A stretch of DNA of 64,000 nucleotides from Bordetella genomosp. 12 (GTDB taxonomy: Bacteria; Pseudomonadota; Gammaproteobacteria; Burkholderiales; Burkholderiaceae_B), in NCBI RefSeq assembly GCF_002261355.1, contig NZ_NEVU01000002.1:1178001-1242000 (forward strand), given 5' to 3'. Both the position numbers and the translations under genes were made by a program. Positions 1 through 8,701 of this stretch are shown one piece after another (position 1 is the stretch's first letter; every line of letters starts with the position of its first letter). Below the pieces are notes generated by a model, which did no database searches, was not told where the DNA came from, and saw nothing but the letters and a program-made list of their open reading frames with translations.

Positions 1-457
1 GGCAGCGGCCCGCCTGGTGCAGCTCGGCGCGCATGCCGATGCCGTCGCGGTGTATCGCAGGCTGGCCCAAAGCGGCGTGCTGCAACCCGAACAAACCAAA
101 GCCATGATCGAGAAAAGCTTGCGGGCCCTGGCGCGCGCCATGCGCCGCCATCTCACGGAGGGCAATCTGAGAATGGCCGAGCAGGAGGTGCGCGCCATTC
201 GCGCCATCGACCCGGCCTATGCCGGCCTGCCGTCGCTGCAACGCACGCTGTCCGATGCGCACAAGCGCGAGTTCCAGGATCAGCGGCAGCAGTCCAAAGA
301 CCAGGGTGAGGTGATCGCCAGTGCCAGGCGTGTCATCGAGAGCAATCCCATGGACCGCGAGGCCAACGTGGAACTGGTGATGCAGAGCCTGCGTACCGGC
401 AACCTCAACGAAGGCCGCCGGCTGCTGGAGCGCTTCATGGAAAACGCCCCGGCTTGA
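1..457 (+). CDS. C-terminal part of a helical-repeat (TPR-like) protein, 5' end outside window
   Basis: The reading frame is open to the left edge (in frame from base 2) and stops with TGA at 455-457, so only the last ~150 residues are visible. An internal GTG at 17 is unlikely to be the true start. The visible part is almost entirely predicted helix, rich in Ala, Arg, Gln and Glu, with segments such as AVAVYRRLAQSG and LNEGRRLLERFMENAP that look like TPR-type helix pairs. There is no signal peptide, membrane segment or catalytic motif in this portion. I do not recognise the family; a TPR domain of a larger regulatory or structural protein is the most I would infer. It converges on dps across a strong hairpin. 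Confidence 0.6.
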   Translation, partial: AAARLVQLGAHADAVAVYRRLAQSGVLQPEQTKAMIEKSLRALARAMRRHLTEGNLRMAEQEVRAIRAIDPAYAGLPSLQRTLSDAHKREFQDQRQQSKDQGEVIASARRVIESNPMDREANVELVMQSLRTGNLNEGRRLLERFMENAPA

Positions 458-464
458 TGCATAA

Positions 465-500
465 GGCCGGTCAGCCCGCCTGCGGGCGGGTTGACCGGCC
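465..500. terminator. Long hairpin between convergent genes
   Basis: GGCCGGTCA at 465-473 pairs with TGACCGGCC at 492-500, and an inner CCCGCC/GGCGGG stem closes a short loop. The total stem is about 16 bp. It starts 8 bases after the stop of the left-edge gene and lies 71 bases beyond the dps stop, so it can serve both strands. No T-run follows, so it may be a Rho-assisted or mRNA-stabilising structure rather than a classic intrinsic terminator. Confidence 0.6.
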
Positions 501-570
501 GTTGCCCTGCCCTGCGCACAGGGCGGCAGGTGCGGCGAAGGCCGCTACACCGGCGTAATTGCCGTACAGC

Positions 571-1071
571 TCATTGCAGCAGGCTGCGCAGCATCCACGC
601 GTTTTTCTCGTGGACGTCCAGGCGCTGGGTGAGCAGATCGGCGGTAGGCTGATCGTTGGCGGCATCGGCTTTCTCGAAGGCCGCGCGGGCGGTCTTGGCG
701 ACGGCCTCATTGCCCTTGACCAACATGCGGATCATCTCGAGCGCTTCGGGCACATTGCTCGGCTCTTCGATGGACGTGAGCTGGCCATACTCGCGATACG
801 TGCCGGGCGCGTAATGACCCAACGCACGGATGCGTTCGGCGATGGCGTCGAGCGCACCCCACTCTTCCGTGTACTGCGTCATGAACATATTGTGCAGGGT
901 GTTGAACAACGGCCCGGTCACGTTCCAGTGGAAGTTGTGCGTCATCAGGTACAGCGAGTACGAATCAGCCAGCAGCTTGGCCAGCTCGCCTGCGACAGCC
1001 GCCCGATCCTTGTCGGAGATACCGATATTGATGCGCGGTGCGGCAGTGCTGTTCTTGGTCGATTTTGCCAT
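571..1071 (-). CDS. dps: Dps-family DNA-protecting ferritin-like protein
   Basis: A 166-residue protein of the Dps/ferritin-like family, which forms dodecamers that bind DNA and oxidise and store iron during starvation or peroxide stress. The Ala/Lys/Ser/Thr-rich N-terminal tail (MAKSTKNSTAAP) fits a DNA-binding extension. Inter-subunit ferroxidase residues are visible: His48 in NFHWNVTG, His60 in TLHNMF, and Asp75/Glu79 in ALDAIAER. The family's acidic residue four positions after the second His is Met64 here. The start at 1071 is set by a GGAG Shine-Dalgarno 8 bases upstream; the frame extends further but without a comparable site. It lies 152 bases downstream of mmsA in the same direction. 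oxyR is also in this window and controls dps in other bacteria, but I see no site that proves this here. Confidence 0.93.
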   Translation of the reverse strand: MAKSTKNSTAAPRINIGISDKDRAAVAGELAKLLADSYSLYLMTHNFHWNVTGPLFNTLHNMFMTQYTEEWGALDAIAERIRALGHYAPGTYREYGQLTSIEEPSNVPEALEMIRMLVKGNEAVAKTARAAFEKADAANDQPTADLLTQRLDVHEKNAWMLRSLLQ

Positions 1072-1223
1072 GTAGTGCTCCTTCTCTAAAGGCGACGGAA
1101 ACACATCAAGAATACCACCGAGAGACACCCCGTCGCATCGGCGCAGGCCTGGGGTCTTGCGGCGGCGGCCGCACGCCGGATCCCCGTACGGCCACCGGCG
1201 CTCGGCTCGCCGCGCGGCTTGCC

Positions 1224-2738
1224 TCAACCCGAGCGCGGCATGGCGAAGGACATCCCCGCGGACTGGGCCGCCCAACGCTGCATCACGCTCTTTTGCCGCG
1301 TGTAGAAGCGCACGCCTTCTTCGCCGTAGACATGCAGATCGCCAAATAGCGATTGCTTCCAGCCGCCAAATCCTTGCCAGGCCGCCGGCACGGGAATCGG
1401 CACATTGACGCCGACCATACCGACCTCGATGCCTTGCACGAACTCGCGCGCCGCCGTGCCGCTGTCGGTGTACAGACTCACCCCGTTGGCAAACTCGTGG
1501 CGGTTGATCAGCGCGATGGCCTCCTCCAACGTATCCACGTGCACGCAGGCGAGCACCGGGCCGAAGATCTCCTCGCGATAGATGCGCATGTCCGGCTGGA
1601 CGTGGTCAAACACCGTCGGGCCCAACCAATAGCCCTGCTCGCAACCGGCTCCGCAGGCGGACGGGTCGATCTGCCGCCCATCGAGCAGCAGGCTGGCGCC
1701 TTCCTGCACGCCGGCGTCGATATACGCGGCGATGCGAGCGCGCGCCGCCGCGCTGATAATGGCGCCCATTTCGGCGTCTTCCTGCATGCCGCGGCGAACC
1801 TTGAGTTCGCGCGTCTTGCTCAAAATGTGCGGCATGACGGCCTGACCGGCGCCCGCCACGAACACGGCCACGGAGATCGCCATGCAGCGCTCGCCAGCAC
1901 TGCCGAACGCCGCGCCCACCAGTGCATCGGCCGCTGCCTGCGCATCGGCGTCCGGCATCACCGCCAGATGGTTCTTGGCGCCGCCCAATGCCTGCACGCG
2001 CTTGCCTTCGCGGGCGCTGCGCTCGTAGATCTGGCGGGCCACCGCCGTCGAACCCACGAAGGAAATGGCCTTCACGTCCGGGTGGTCAATCAGGGCATTG
2101 ACCGCCTCGACGCCGCCCTGCACGACACTGGCCACCCCGGCGGGCAGGCCGGCCTGAGCCAGCATCTGCGCCAGGGCAATGGAGGGGCTGGCGTCCAAGG
2201 GGCTGGGCTTGAGCACGAAGGCATTGCCGGTGGCCAAAGCGACCGGCATCATCCATAGCGGCACCATGACCGGAAAGTTGAACGGCGTGATCCCCGCGAC
2301 CACGCCCAGAGGCTCGCGCTGCACCCAGTTGTCAATATTGCCGCCCACATTGATGGACATGGCGCTTTTCATCAGTTGCGGTGCGCCGCAGGCGAACTCG
2401 ACCACTTCAATACCGCGCATGACCTCGCCACGCGCATCGGAGATCACCTTGCCGTGTTCACGCGAAATCAGGCGTGCGAGCTCCTCCTTGTTCTGGTCCA
2501 GAATGGCCAGGAAGCGATTCAGCACCCGGGCCCGATGCAAGGGGCTTTTTGCTGCCCAGGCCGGCTGCGCCGCGCGCGCCGCGGCCACGGCCGACGCGAC
2601 GGTCTGCACGCCGCCCATATCCACTTGCGCCACGACTTCGCCGGTGGCGGGATCGTGAATGGCTTGTGTGCCCAGTTCGGGGCCGCCCGCGGCCTGCCCC
2701 GCGATCCAATGACCCAGATGTCCGTGCTGTTGGTCCAT
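1224..2738 (-). CDS. mmsA: Methylmalonate-semialdehyde dehydrogenase (CoA-acylating)
   Basis: A 504-residue aldehyde dehydrogenase superfamily protein. The MmsA branch converts methylmalonate semialdehyde or malonate semialdehyde plus CoA and NAD+ to propionyl-CoA or acetyl-CoA in valine, thymine, beta-alanine and inositol breakdown. The catalytic Cys285 is in GSAGERCMAISV. The segment GGAKNHLAVMPDAD has Asn256 where ordinary aldehyde dehydrogenases have the general-base Glu, a hallmark of the CoA-acylating branch. The NAD-binding TPFNFPVMVPLW segment is present. The ATG at 2738 has GGAG upstream. It is divergent from a LysR gene (2836), which probably regulates it. No 3-hydroxyisobutyrate dehydrogenase (mmsB) is adjacent, so it may serve another semialdehyde. 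Confidence 0.92.
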   Translation of the reverse strand: MDQQHGHLGHWIAGQAAGGPELGTQAIHDPATGEVVAQVDMGGVQTVASAVAAARAAQPAWAAKSPLHRARVLNRFLAILDQNKEELARLISREHGKVISDARGEVMRGIEVVEFACGAPQLMKSAMSINVGGNIDNWVQREPLGVVAGITPFNFPVMVPLWMMPVALATGNAFVLKPSPLDASPSIALAQMLAQAGLPAGVASVVQGGVEAVNALIDHPDVKAISFVGSTAVARQIYERSAREGKRVQALGGAKNHLAVMPDADAQAAADALVGAAFGSAGERCMAISVAVFVAGAGQAVMPHILSKTRELKVRRGMQEDAEMGAIISAAARARIAAYIDAGVQEGASLLLDGRQIDPSACGAGCEQGYWLGPTVFDHVQPDMRIYREEIFGPVLACVHVDTLEEAIALINRHEFANGVSLYTDSGTAAREFVQGIEVGMVGVNVPIPVPAAWQGFGGWKQSLFGDLHVYGEEGVRFYTRQKSVMQRWAAQSAGMSFAMPRSG

Positions 2739-2835
2739 GTTTTGCTCCGGTAACGAGAAAACGCCAGTCTAGAAAACCCCGGGCCGCGCAGTAATCCCTT
2801 ATATTTGAATAGACTGTTTACATGGATCAACAATC

Positions 2836-3756
2836 ATGAGCACGCCCGTGTTTGACCGGCTGGCCGACCTGAAGATGCTCGCCGTCCTGGCCGACACCCG
2901 GAGTTTTACGGCGGCCGCCCAACGCCTGGGCGTATCCAAGTCCCTGATCAGCCTGCGCATGAAAGCACTGGAGCAGGAGCTCGGCGTGAGCCTGCTGCTG
3001 CGCACCACGCGCTCCGTGCGTACGACGGAAGCCGGCGCCCTGCTGGCCGAGCGCGCCCGCCCGGCCCTGGAGATGCTGGAAGACAGCTTGGGCGAAGTCC
3101 GCAATCTGACGCGCGCGCCTCGCGGCCGATTGCGCCTGACCGCCCCCGTGGCCCTGGGCCGGCAGCACCTTGGCCCCGTGCTGCGCGAGCTCGGCCAGCA
3201 GTACCCCGATATCGCTCTGGAAGTCTATCTATCGGATCGCTTCGTCAATCTGCGCCAGGAAGGCTTTGACTTCGCGCTGCGGCATGCCGATCAGGTCTCG
3301 GATGCCTATGTCAGCAAGCGCCTGTGCGCCACCGGCGCACAGCTGGTCACCAGCGCGGATTACCTGGAACGGAATGGCCACCCCGCCCATCCGAGCGAAC
3401 TGGCCCGGCATCGCTGTTTGCTCTACCGGGGGGACGAACGCAATCCGCAATGGTCTTTCGCGCCGCGCCAGGGGCGCGGCGCGGCGGTGCACGTCAAACC
3501 CGTGGATTGCCTGAGCATCAACAATAGCGAGCTGCTGCGCGAGTGCGCGGCAAACAGCCTGGGCATCGCCATGGTGCCAGACTTCAGTTTGAGTCCGCGC
3601 GCCGGCCTGGTTGCCGTGTTGCCGCAGTGGGAGTGCTACGCCGGCTTTGGCCGTGCGCTCTATCTGCTCAAGCCGTTTTCCGCCACGCCCACCGAAGCGC
3701 ATCGGGTGGTCGAAAAAGCCCTGGCCAGCCATTTCCGGCCAGGTTTTTCGCCATGA
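2836..3756 (+). CDS. LysR-family transcriptional regulator, divergent from mmsA
   Basis: A 306-residue LysR-type regulator. The N-terminal winged helix-turn-helix covers about residues 8-67 (FTAAAQRLGVSKSLISLRMKALEQ in part), followed by the linker helix and a periplasmic-binding-like effector domain from about residue 93. The subgroup resembles the AaeR/DsdC-like regulators with a PRGRLRLTAPVALG hinge. It is divergent from mmsA with 97 bases between start codons, the usual arrangement for a regulator of its neighbour, so control of mmsA by a semialdehyde-pathway metabolite is my inference. It converges on oxyR with 9 bases between stop codons. Confidence 0.88.
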   Translation: MSTPVFDRLADLKMLAVLADTRSFTAAAQRLGVSKSLISLRMKALEQELGVSLLLRTTRSVRTTEAGALLAERARPALEMLEDSLGEVRNLTRAPRGRLRLTAPVALGRQHLGPVLRELGQQYPDIALEVYLSDRFVNLRQEGFDFALRHADQVSDAYVSKRLCATGAQLVTSADYLERNGHPAHPSELARHRCLLYRGDERNPQWSFAPRQGRGAAVHVKPVDCLSINNSELLRECAANSLGIAMVPDFSLSPRAGLVAVLPQWECYAGFGRALYLLKPFSATPTEAHRVVEKALASHFRPGFSP

Positions 3757-3765
3757 CCCCAGGGC

Positions 3766-4725
3766 TCAGGCCGCTTCGTCCTGTGAGCGGGCGGTCTCGT
3801 CGTTGAGCATCGTCACGCCCGGCAGGCCGCAGGCATACACGGCCTGGGCCAGGGCCTCGACCGCGCTCATGCGCGGAAAACTGCGCCGCCAGGCCAGCAC
3901 CACGCGGCGCGTCGGGGCCTGGCCCTCGAACGGGACATAGGTAAGCAAACTCTTGCCGGAGGGTTGCTCCGGCACGGCCGTCACCGGCAGGACGGTCACG
4001 CCGATCCCCGCGGCGACCATATGCCGGATGGTTTCCAGCGAAGAGCCCTCGAAGGTGCGTTGAATGCCATCGCTCGTTGCAGAAAAACGCGATAGCTCCG
4101 GACAGACTTCCAGGACCTGATCCCGGAAACAGTGCCCACTACCCAGCAGCAACATGGTCTGTTGCTTCAGATCCTGAGCATCGATGGACTTGCGCGATGC
4201 CCATTCATGGTCGTGGGGCACCGCTACCAGAAAAGGTTCGTCGTACAGCGGTTGGGTGACCAGACCGGCCTCAGGCAAGGGCAAGGCCATGATGGCGCAA
4301 TCGATCTCGCCCTGACGCAGCAACTCGACCAGCCGCACGGTGAAGTTTTCTTGCAGCAACAGGGGCATTTGCGGCGTGCGGGCTATCTGCTCCGGCACCA
4401 GGCGCGGCAAGAGATAGGGGCCGATAGTGTGGATCACGCCGACACGCAGCGGCCCGGCCAACGGGTCGTGACCCTGGCGAGCGATTTCCTTGATGCTGGC
4501 GCTTTCTTCGAGCACCTTCTGCGCCTGGGCGACGATGCGCTGGCCGATGGGTGTCACACCCACCTCCGCGCCACCGCGCTCGAACAACGTGACGCCCAAC
4601 TCGTCTTCCAGCTTGCGTATCGCAACGGACAGCGTCGGCTGGCTGACGAAACAGGCCTCGGCGGCGCGGCCGAAGTGACGCTCACGCGCCACTGCCACGA
4701 TGTATTTCAGTTCAGTCAGGGTCAT
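3766..4725 (-). CDS. oxyR: Hydrogen peroxide sensor / LysR-family regulator OxyR
   Basis: A 319-residue LysR protein matching OxyR in length and key residues. The HTH is in residues 1-60 (RHFGRAAEACFVSQPTLSVA region). The redox-active pair is Cys199 and Cys208 in GSGHCFRDQVLEVCPE, the same numbers as in E. coli OxyR. Peroxide oxidises these to a disulfide and switches DNA binding at antioxidant genes. The start at 4725 has GGAG upstream; an in-frame extension to 4770 lacks one. The gene follows recG by 55 bases on the same strand, an oxyR-recG association known in Burkholderia-type genomes. Co-transcription with recG and ridA is likely. Confidence 0.96.
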   Translation of the reverse strand: MTLTELKYIVAVARERHFGRAAEACFVSQPTLSVAIRKLEDELGVTLFERGGAEVGVTPIGQRIVAQAQKVLEESASIKEIARQGHDPLAGPLRVGVIHTIGPYLLPRLVPEQIARTPQMPLLLQENFTVRLVELLRQGEIDCAIMALPLPEAGLVTQPLYDEPFLVAVPHDHEWASRKSIDAQDLKQQTMLLLGSGHCFRDQVLEVCPELSRFSATSDGIQRTFEGSSLETIRHMVAAGIGVTVLPVTAVPEQPSGKSLLTYVPFEGQAPTRRVVLAWRRSFPRMSAVEALAQAVYACGLPGVTMLNDETARSQDEAA

Positions 4726-4780
4726 CGTGCCCGCTCCTGGAAAAAAGACCGCCTGTGGCGATCCACGCAATGATGAGAAT

Positions 4781-6850
4781 TCATGTTCTCAGAAAATCCT
4801 CTCGTCCGCGCATCCAACGCGCAAGATGCGCCTGAACGGCTTGGGGATCATGCTGGCGCAACCATACCGCGGTATCGCGTGCCGCTTCGGCCAGCGCGAT
4901 ATCACGATCGATATCGGCAAAGCGCAGCAGCGCCATACCGGACTGCCGCGTACCGAGAAATTCACCTGGCCCGCGCAGTTCAAGGTCCCGCCGGGCAATT
5001 TCAAACCCGTCGCTGGTCTCGAACATGGCGCGCAAGCGCTCGCGCGCGACCTGTGACAAGGGCGTTTGGTACAGCAGCACACAGACCGATTCCGCTTCCC
5101 CCCGGCCGACGCGCCCGCGCAACTGATGCAGTTGCGCCAGCCCGAAGCGCTCGGCATGCTCGATCACCATGAGGGAGGCATTGGGGACGTCCACCCCGAC
5201 CTCGATCACGGTGGTGGCCACCAGCAAGTCCACCTCGCCGGCTCTGAAAGCCTGCATCACCGCCGCCTTTTCGGCCTGCGGCAGCCGCCCATGCACCAGC
5301 CCGACCCGCAGGTCCGGCAATTCGACACACATGGCCTCGTAGGTATCGACCGCCGTCTGCAATTGCAGCGCTTCGCTCTCCTCGACCAGCGGACAGACCC
5401 AGTAGGCCTGCCGTCCCGAGCGCGCGGCTTGCGCGATGTGCGCAATCAGCTCATCGCGCCGCGCCTCGGACAGCAATTTGGTCAGAACCGGGGTCCGCCC
5501 GGGCGGCAACTCGTCGATGACGGACACGTCCAGATCCGCAAAGAAAGTCATGGCCAGAGTACGGGGAATGGGCGTGGCGCTCATGCTCAACTGATGCGGC
5601 ACGACCAGGCCCGCGGCCTCCTCGCCTTTTCGGCTCAGCGCCAGGCGCTGCCCGACACCAAAACGATGCTGCTCGTCGACGATGGACAAGCCCAGACGGG
5701 GGAAATCGACGCCATCCTGAATCAGCGCCTGGGTACCCACCACCAGTTGCACTTGACCGGCTTGCACGGCCGCGGCAGCCTGGCGGCGCGCCTTGGGCGT
5801 GAGACTGCCGCTCATCCAGGCGACCGACACCCCGAGCGGCTCGAGCCAGCCGACCAGTTTGCGGAAATGCTGCTCGGCCAGGATTTCGGTCGGGGCCATG
5901 AGCGCCACCTGAAATCCATTGGCGATGGCCTGGGCCGCCGCCAACGCCGCCACCACGGTCTTGCCACTGCCCACATCGCCCTGCAACAGGCGATGCATGG
6001 GATAGGGGCGCGCCAGATCGGCGGCGATTTCAGCCACGACGCGCTGTTGCGCGCCGGTCAGCGTAAACGGCAAGGCGGCATACAGGCGCGCCACCAGACC
6101 GTCCTTCGCCTCATCGGCCGGCATGGTCGGGGCGCGCTTGTCCCGCCGCGCTGCCCGCGCCGCCGCCAAAGACAATTGTTGCGCCAACAACTCGTCGAAC
6201 TTGATGCGCTGCCAAGCCGGATGGGTCCGCTCGGTGAGGTCAGCGTCGGGCACACCCGGCGGCGGGGCATGCAGCAGGCGAACCGCCGCATCAAACGGCA
6301 TCAGGTCATAGCGCTCACGCACGGGCGGCGGCAACGTGTCGTGCAGGCCCACCTGGGCCAAGGCCTGCGTGACCGCGCGCCGCAAGACCGGTTGGGGCAA
6401 GCCGTCGGTGCTGGGATACACGGGCGTGAGGGCATCCGGCAGCGCGCCGTCGGCATTGCTCATGCGCGGGTGCACCATCTCGCGCCCGAACAGCCCGCCG
6501 CGCACCTCGCCACGCGCGCGCAACCGGCGCCCGGCCGTCAATTGTTTCTGCTGGCTGGGGTAGAAGTTCAGCCAGCGCAACTGCAGTTCGCCACTGTCGT
6601 CGGCGATGACGGCCGTCAGTTGGCGGCGCGGCCGGTACAAGACTTCCGAGCGCAGGATCTCACCTTCGACCTGGGCCGAATATCCCGGGCGCACCGAGCC
6701 GATCGGCGTCACGCGCGTTTCGTCCTCGTAGCGCAACGGCAGATGCAGCACGAAATCTTCGGGCTCGACCAGACCGAGATTGCGCAGGCGGCGCTCGGTG
6801 TCCGAACGCGCCGTCGATGCGCGGCCGGCGGCTTTGGCTTGAGCGGGCAT
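4781..6850 (-). CDS. recG: ATP-dependent DNA helicase RecG
   Basis: A 689-residue RecG, the branch-migrating helicase that remodels stalled forks, D-loops and R-loops. The N-terminal wedge/OB region (about residues 25-210) is followed by a superfamily 2 helicase core with Walker A GDVGSGKTVVA, a DEQH box (VDEQHRFGVGQR), SATPIPRT, and the C-terminal motifs VIEVGVDVPNAS and LRGRVGRGE. Length is normal for the family. It begins 18 bases after ridA and precedes oxyR, so the three probably form one transcription unit. In Proteobacteria recG is also often near spoT or rpoZ, which is not the case here. Confidence 0.97.
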   Translation of the reverse strand: MPAQAKAAGRASTARSDTERRLRNLGLVEPEDFVLHLPLRYEDETRVTPIGSVRPGYSAQVEGEILRSEVLYRPRRQLTAVIADDSGELQLRWLNFYPSQQKQLTAGRRLRARGEVRGGLFGREMVHPRMSNADGALPDALTPVYPSTDGLPQPVLRRAVTQALAQVGLHDTLPPPVRERYDLMPFDAAVRLLHAPPPGVPDADLTERTHPAWQRIKFDELLAQQLSLAAARAARRDKRAPTMPADEAKDGLVARLYAALPFTLTGAQQRVVAEIAADLARPYPMHRLLQGDVGSGKTVVAALAAAQAIANGFQVALMAPTEILAEQHFRKLVGWLEPLGVSVAWMSGSLTPKARRQAAAAVQAGQVQLVVGTQALIQDGVDFPRLGLSIVDEQHRFGVGQRLALSRKGEEAAGLVVPHQLSMSATPIPRTLAMTFFADLDVSVIDELPPGRTPVLTKLLSEARRDELIAHIAQAARSGRQAYWVCPLVEESEALQLQTAVDTYEAMCVELPDLRVGLVHGRLPQAEKAAVMQAFRAGEVDLLVATTVIEVGVDVPNASLMVIEHAERFGLAQLHQLRGRVGRGEAESVCVLLYQTPLSQVARERLRAMFETSDGFEIARRDLELRGPGEFLGTRQSGMALLRFADIDRDIALAEAARDTAVWLRQHDPQAVQAHLARWMRGREDFLRT

Positions 6851-6868
6851 GGGGCCGCGCCAGCCGTC

Positions 6869-7255
6869 TCAGAGGACCAGGATGGCTTCGACCTCGAACT
6901 GGGCCCCCTTGGGCAAGCTGGCCACACCCACGGTGGAACGCGCGGGGAACGGTTGCGGAATCAGTTCGGCCATGATCGCATTGGCCGCGGCGAACTTGTT
7001 CAGATCGGTCAGAAACAGCGTGAGCTTGACGATGTCGTTAAGCGAGCCGCCGGCTTCCTTGATGACCGCTTCCATATTGGCGAAGGCCTGGCGCACCTGA
7101 GCGTCGAAGTTCTCCGAAACCAGATCGCCGGTGCCCGGCTCCAGGCCGATCTGCCCGGAGAGGTAAACCGTTTTTGAACCCGTTGCGGCCACGGCCTGGG
7201 AGTACGGGCCGACGGCGGCAGGTGCCGCGTCCGTATGGATGATCTGCTTACTCAT
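6869..7255 (-). CDS. ridA: RidA/YjgF-family enamine/imine deaminase
   Basis: A 128-residue RidA family protein, a trimer that hydrolyses reactive 2-aminoacrylate-type enamines and imines released by PLP enzymes. The family signature is complete: GPYSQAVAA near the N-terminus, LSGQIGLEPGTG, and PARSTVGVASLPKGAQFEVEAI, where the Arg contacts the substrate carboxylate. The start at 7255 is preceded by AAGGAG; a longer frame to 7282 lacks a site. It heads a probable ridA-recG-oxyR operon. The promoter should lie in the 91 bases before the divergent CLC gene. Confidence 0.94.
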   Translation of the reverse strand: MSKQIIHTDAAPAAVGPYSQAVAATGSKTVYLSGQIGLEPGTGDLVSENFDAQVRQAFANMEAVIKEAGGSLNDIVKLTLFLTDLNKFAAANAIMAELIPQPFPARSTVGVASLPKGAQFEVEAILVL

Positions 7256-7346
7256 GGGCGACTCCTTGGTAACGAAAAACATGACTATCGAAGTTTAAAC
7301 AGCAATAGGCACTTGCGAAAGAGGCCAGCTGCCAGGGAGCTGCAAG

Positions 7347-8648
7347 GTGAGTAACCCTACAATTCCCGGACCTCGGGTTCTGCATCTTGCCATGTTCTTG
7401 CCTGCTCTTCGTCCCCGCGCCATCTTTACCCTGGCTGTATTGCTCGTGGGACTCTCCGCAGGCGTGACGGGGCTGCTGCTCTCTTTGCTCCTGCACGCCG
7501 TGCAGCATCTGGCGTTCGGCTATAGCCTGGACGATCTGTTTTTCAGCCACCGGGCCTTTCTGGATGGCGTGATGGCCGCCACGCCGCAGCGCCGGGTGCT
7601 CGCCTTGACGGCCTGCGGCGTGGTCGCTGGACTGGGCTGGGGGGCCCTCTACCGATGGGGCCGGCCATTGGTCAGTGTCAAGGCGACGCTGGCCGAGCCC
7701 GGCCGGACGATGCCGCCGGGCGCCACGCTTGCGCATGCCATTTTGCAGATCCTCACGGTCGGTCTGGGCTCGCCCCTGGGACGAGAGGCCGCTCCGCGCG
7801 AGGTGTCGGCCATGCTGGCGAGCGGTCTGGCACGCCATGCGCGGCTGGATGCCGAACAAAGGCGGATACTGGTGGCCTGCGCGGCAGGCGCGGGCCTGGC
7901 CGCCGTCTACAACGTGCCGCTTGCCGGCGCCGTCTTTGCGCTCGAGGGCTTGTTGGCCACCTTCCGCTGGCAAGCCGCACTCATCGCGCTGGCCACTTCG
8001 GCCGTTGCCGCCGCGGTGGCCTGGCTGGGGCTGGGCATGGGCCTGCAATACGTGATCGGCCCCATGGAAATACATCCCAGCCTGCTGGTCTGGGCCATGC
8101 TGGCCGGGCCCGTGATCGGCGTGGTGGCCCATGGATTCTCGCGCATGACCGATGCGGCCCGCCGCAGGGCGCACACCCTGCGTGGCTGGCGCATGCCCCT
8201 ATTGGCCTTGCTCAACTTCACGGCCATCGGCCTGTTGTCGGTGTACTTCCCAGCCCTCCTGGGCAATGGCAAAGGACCCGCGCAATTAGGATTTGATAGC
8301 GCGCTCACGCTCAGCCTGGCCGCCATGCTGCTCTGCCTGAAGATGCTGGTCAGCGCGAGCACGCTGCGCGTCGGCGCTTCCGGCGGTTTGCTCACGCCGG
8401 GACTGGCCTGCGGCGCGCTGCTGGCCACGCTGCTGGGCGGCCTCTGGAATCTCCTGTGGCCCGGCGCGCCACTGGGCGCCTATGCGGTGATCGGTGCCGC
8501 GGCCTTTCTCGGGACGTCCATGCATCTGCCGTTTACCGCCATCGTGCTGGTCATGGAGTTCACCCAGGTCAATCACAACTTCGTCGTCCCGATTGCCCTG
8601 GCGGTGGCCGGCGCGCTGGCCACCGCACGTCTGCTGGATCACGATTGA
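7347..8648 (+). CDS. CLC-family voltage-gated chloride channel / anion-proton exchanger
   Basis: A 433-residue integral membrane protein with at least ten hydrophobic segments spread over the whole length, of the CLC family. The segment LGSPLGREAAPREVSAML corresponds to the GREGP helix and keeps the gating glutamate. GASGGLLTPGLACGALL matches the GxFxP region, and LPFTAIVLVMEFTQ is the conserved late helix. The GSGIP motif that supplies the central anion-coordinating Ser in canonical CLCs is not obvious; the corresponding stretch reads PLVSVKATLAEPG. The proposed start is GTG 7347 with GGGAGC upstream; an ATG at 7392 is an alternative. Substrate (chloride, fluoride or other anion) cannot be decided here. 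Confidence 0.88.
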   Translation: MSNPTIPGPRVLHLAMFLPALRPRAIFTLAVLLVGLSAGVTGLLLSLLLHAVQHLAFGYSLDDLFFSHRAFLDGVMAATPQRRVLALTACGVVAGLGWGALYRWGRPLVSVKATLAEPGRTMPPGATLAHAILQILTVGLGSPLGREAAPREVSAMLASGLARHARLDAEQRRILVACAAGAGLAAVYNVPLAGAVFALEGLLATFRWQAALIALATSAVAAAVAWLGLGMGLQYVIGPMEIHPSLLVWAMLAGPVIGVVAHGFSRMTDAARRRAHTLRGWRMPLLALLNFTAIGLLSVYFPALLGNGKGPAQLGFDSALTLSLAAMLLCLKMLVSASTLRVGASGGLLTPGLACGALLATLLGGLWNLLWPGAPLGAYAVIGAAAFLGTSMHLPFTAIVLVMEFTQVNHNFVVPIALAVAGALATARLLDHD

Positions 8649-8652
8649 GCAA

Positions 8653-8678
8653 CAAAAAGCCCGCCATGGATGGCGGGC
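8653..8678 (-). terminator. Intrinsic terminator of fpr (between convergent genes)
   Basis: GCCCGCCA at 8659-8666 pairs with TGGCGGGC at 8671-8678 around a TGGA loop. On the minus strand the stem is followed by a T-run (A5 at 8654-8658 on plus). It lies 23 bases past the fpr stop, a typical Rho-independent terminator, and it may also slow plus-strand transcripts of the CLC gene. Confidence 0.85.
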
Positions 8679-8701
8679 CTGGGCACAGCATGTCGTGCTG
8701 C

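Noticed and set aside
5066-7177. 703-codon plus-strand open frame antisense to recG and ridA
   Set aside because: recG and ridA have complete family motifs on the minus strand; the antisense product is Arg/Gln/His-rich with no features.
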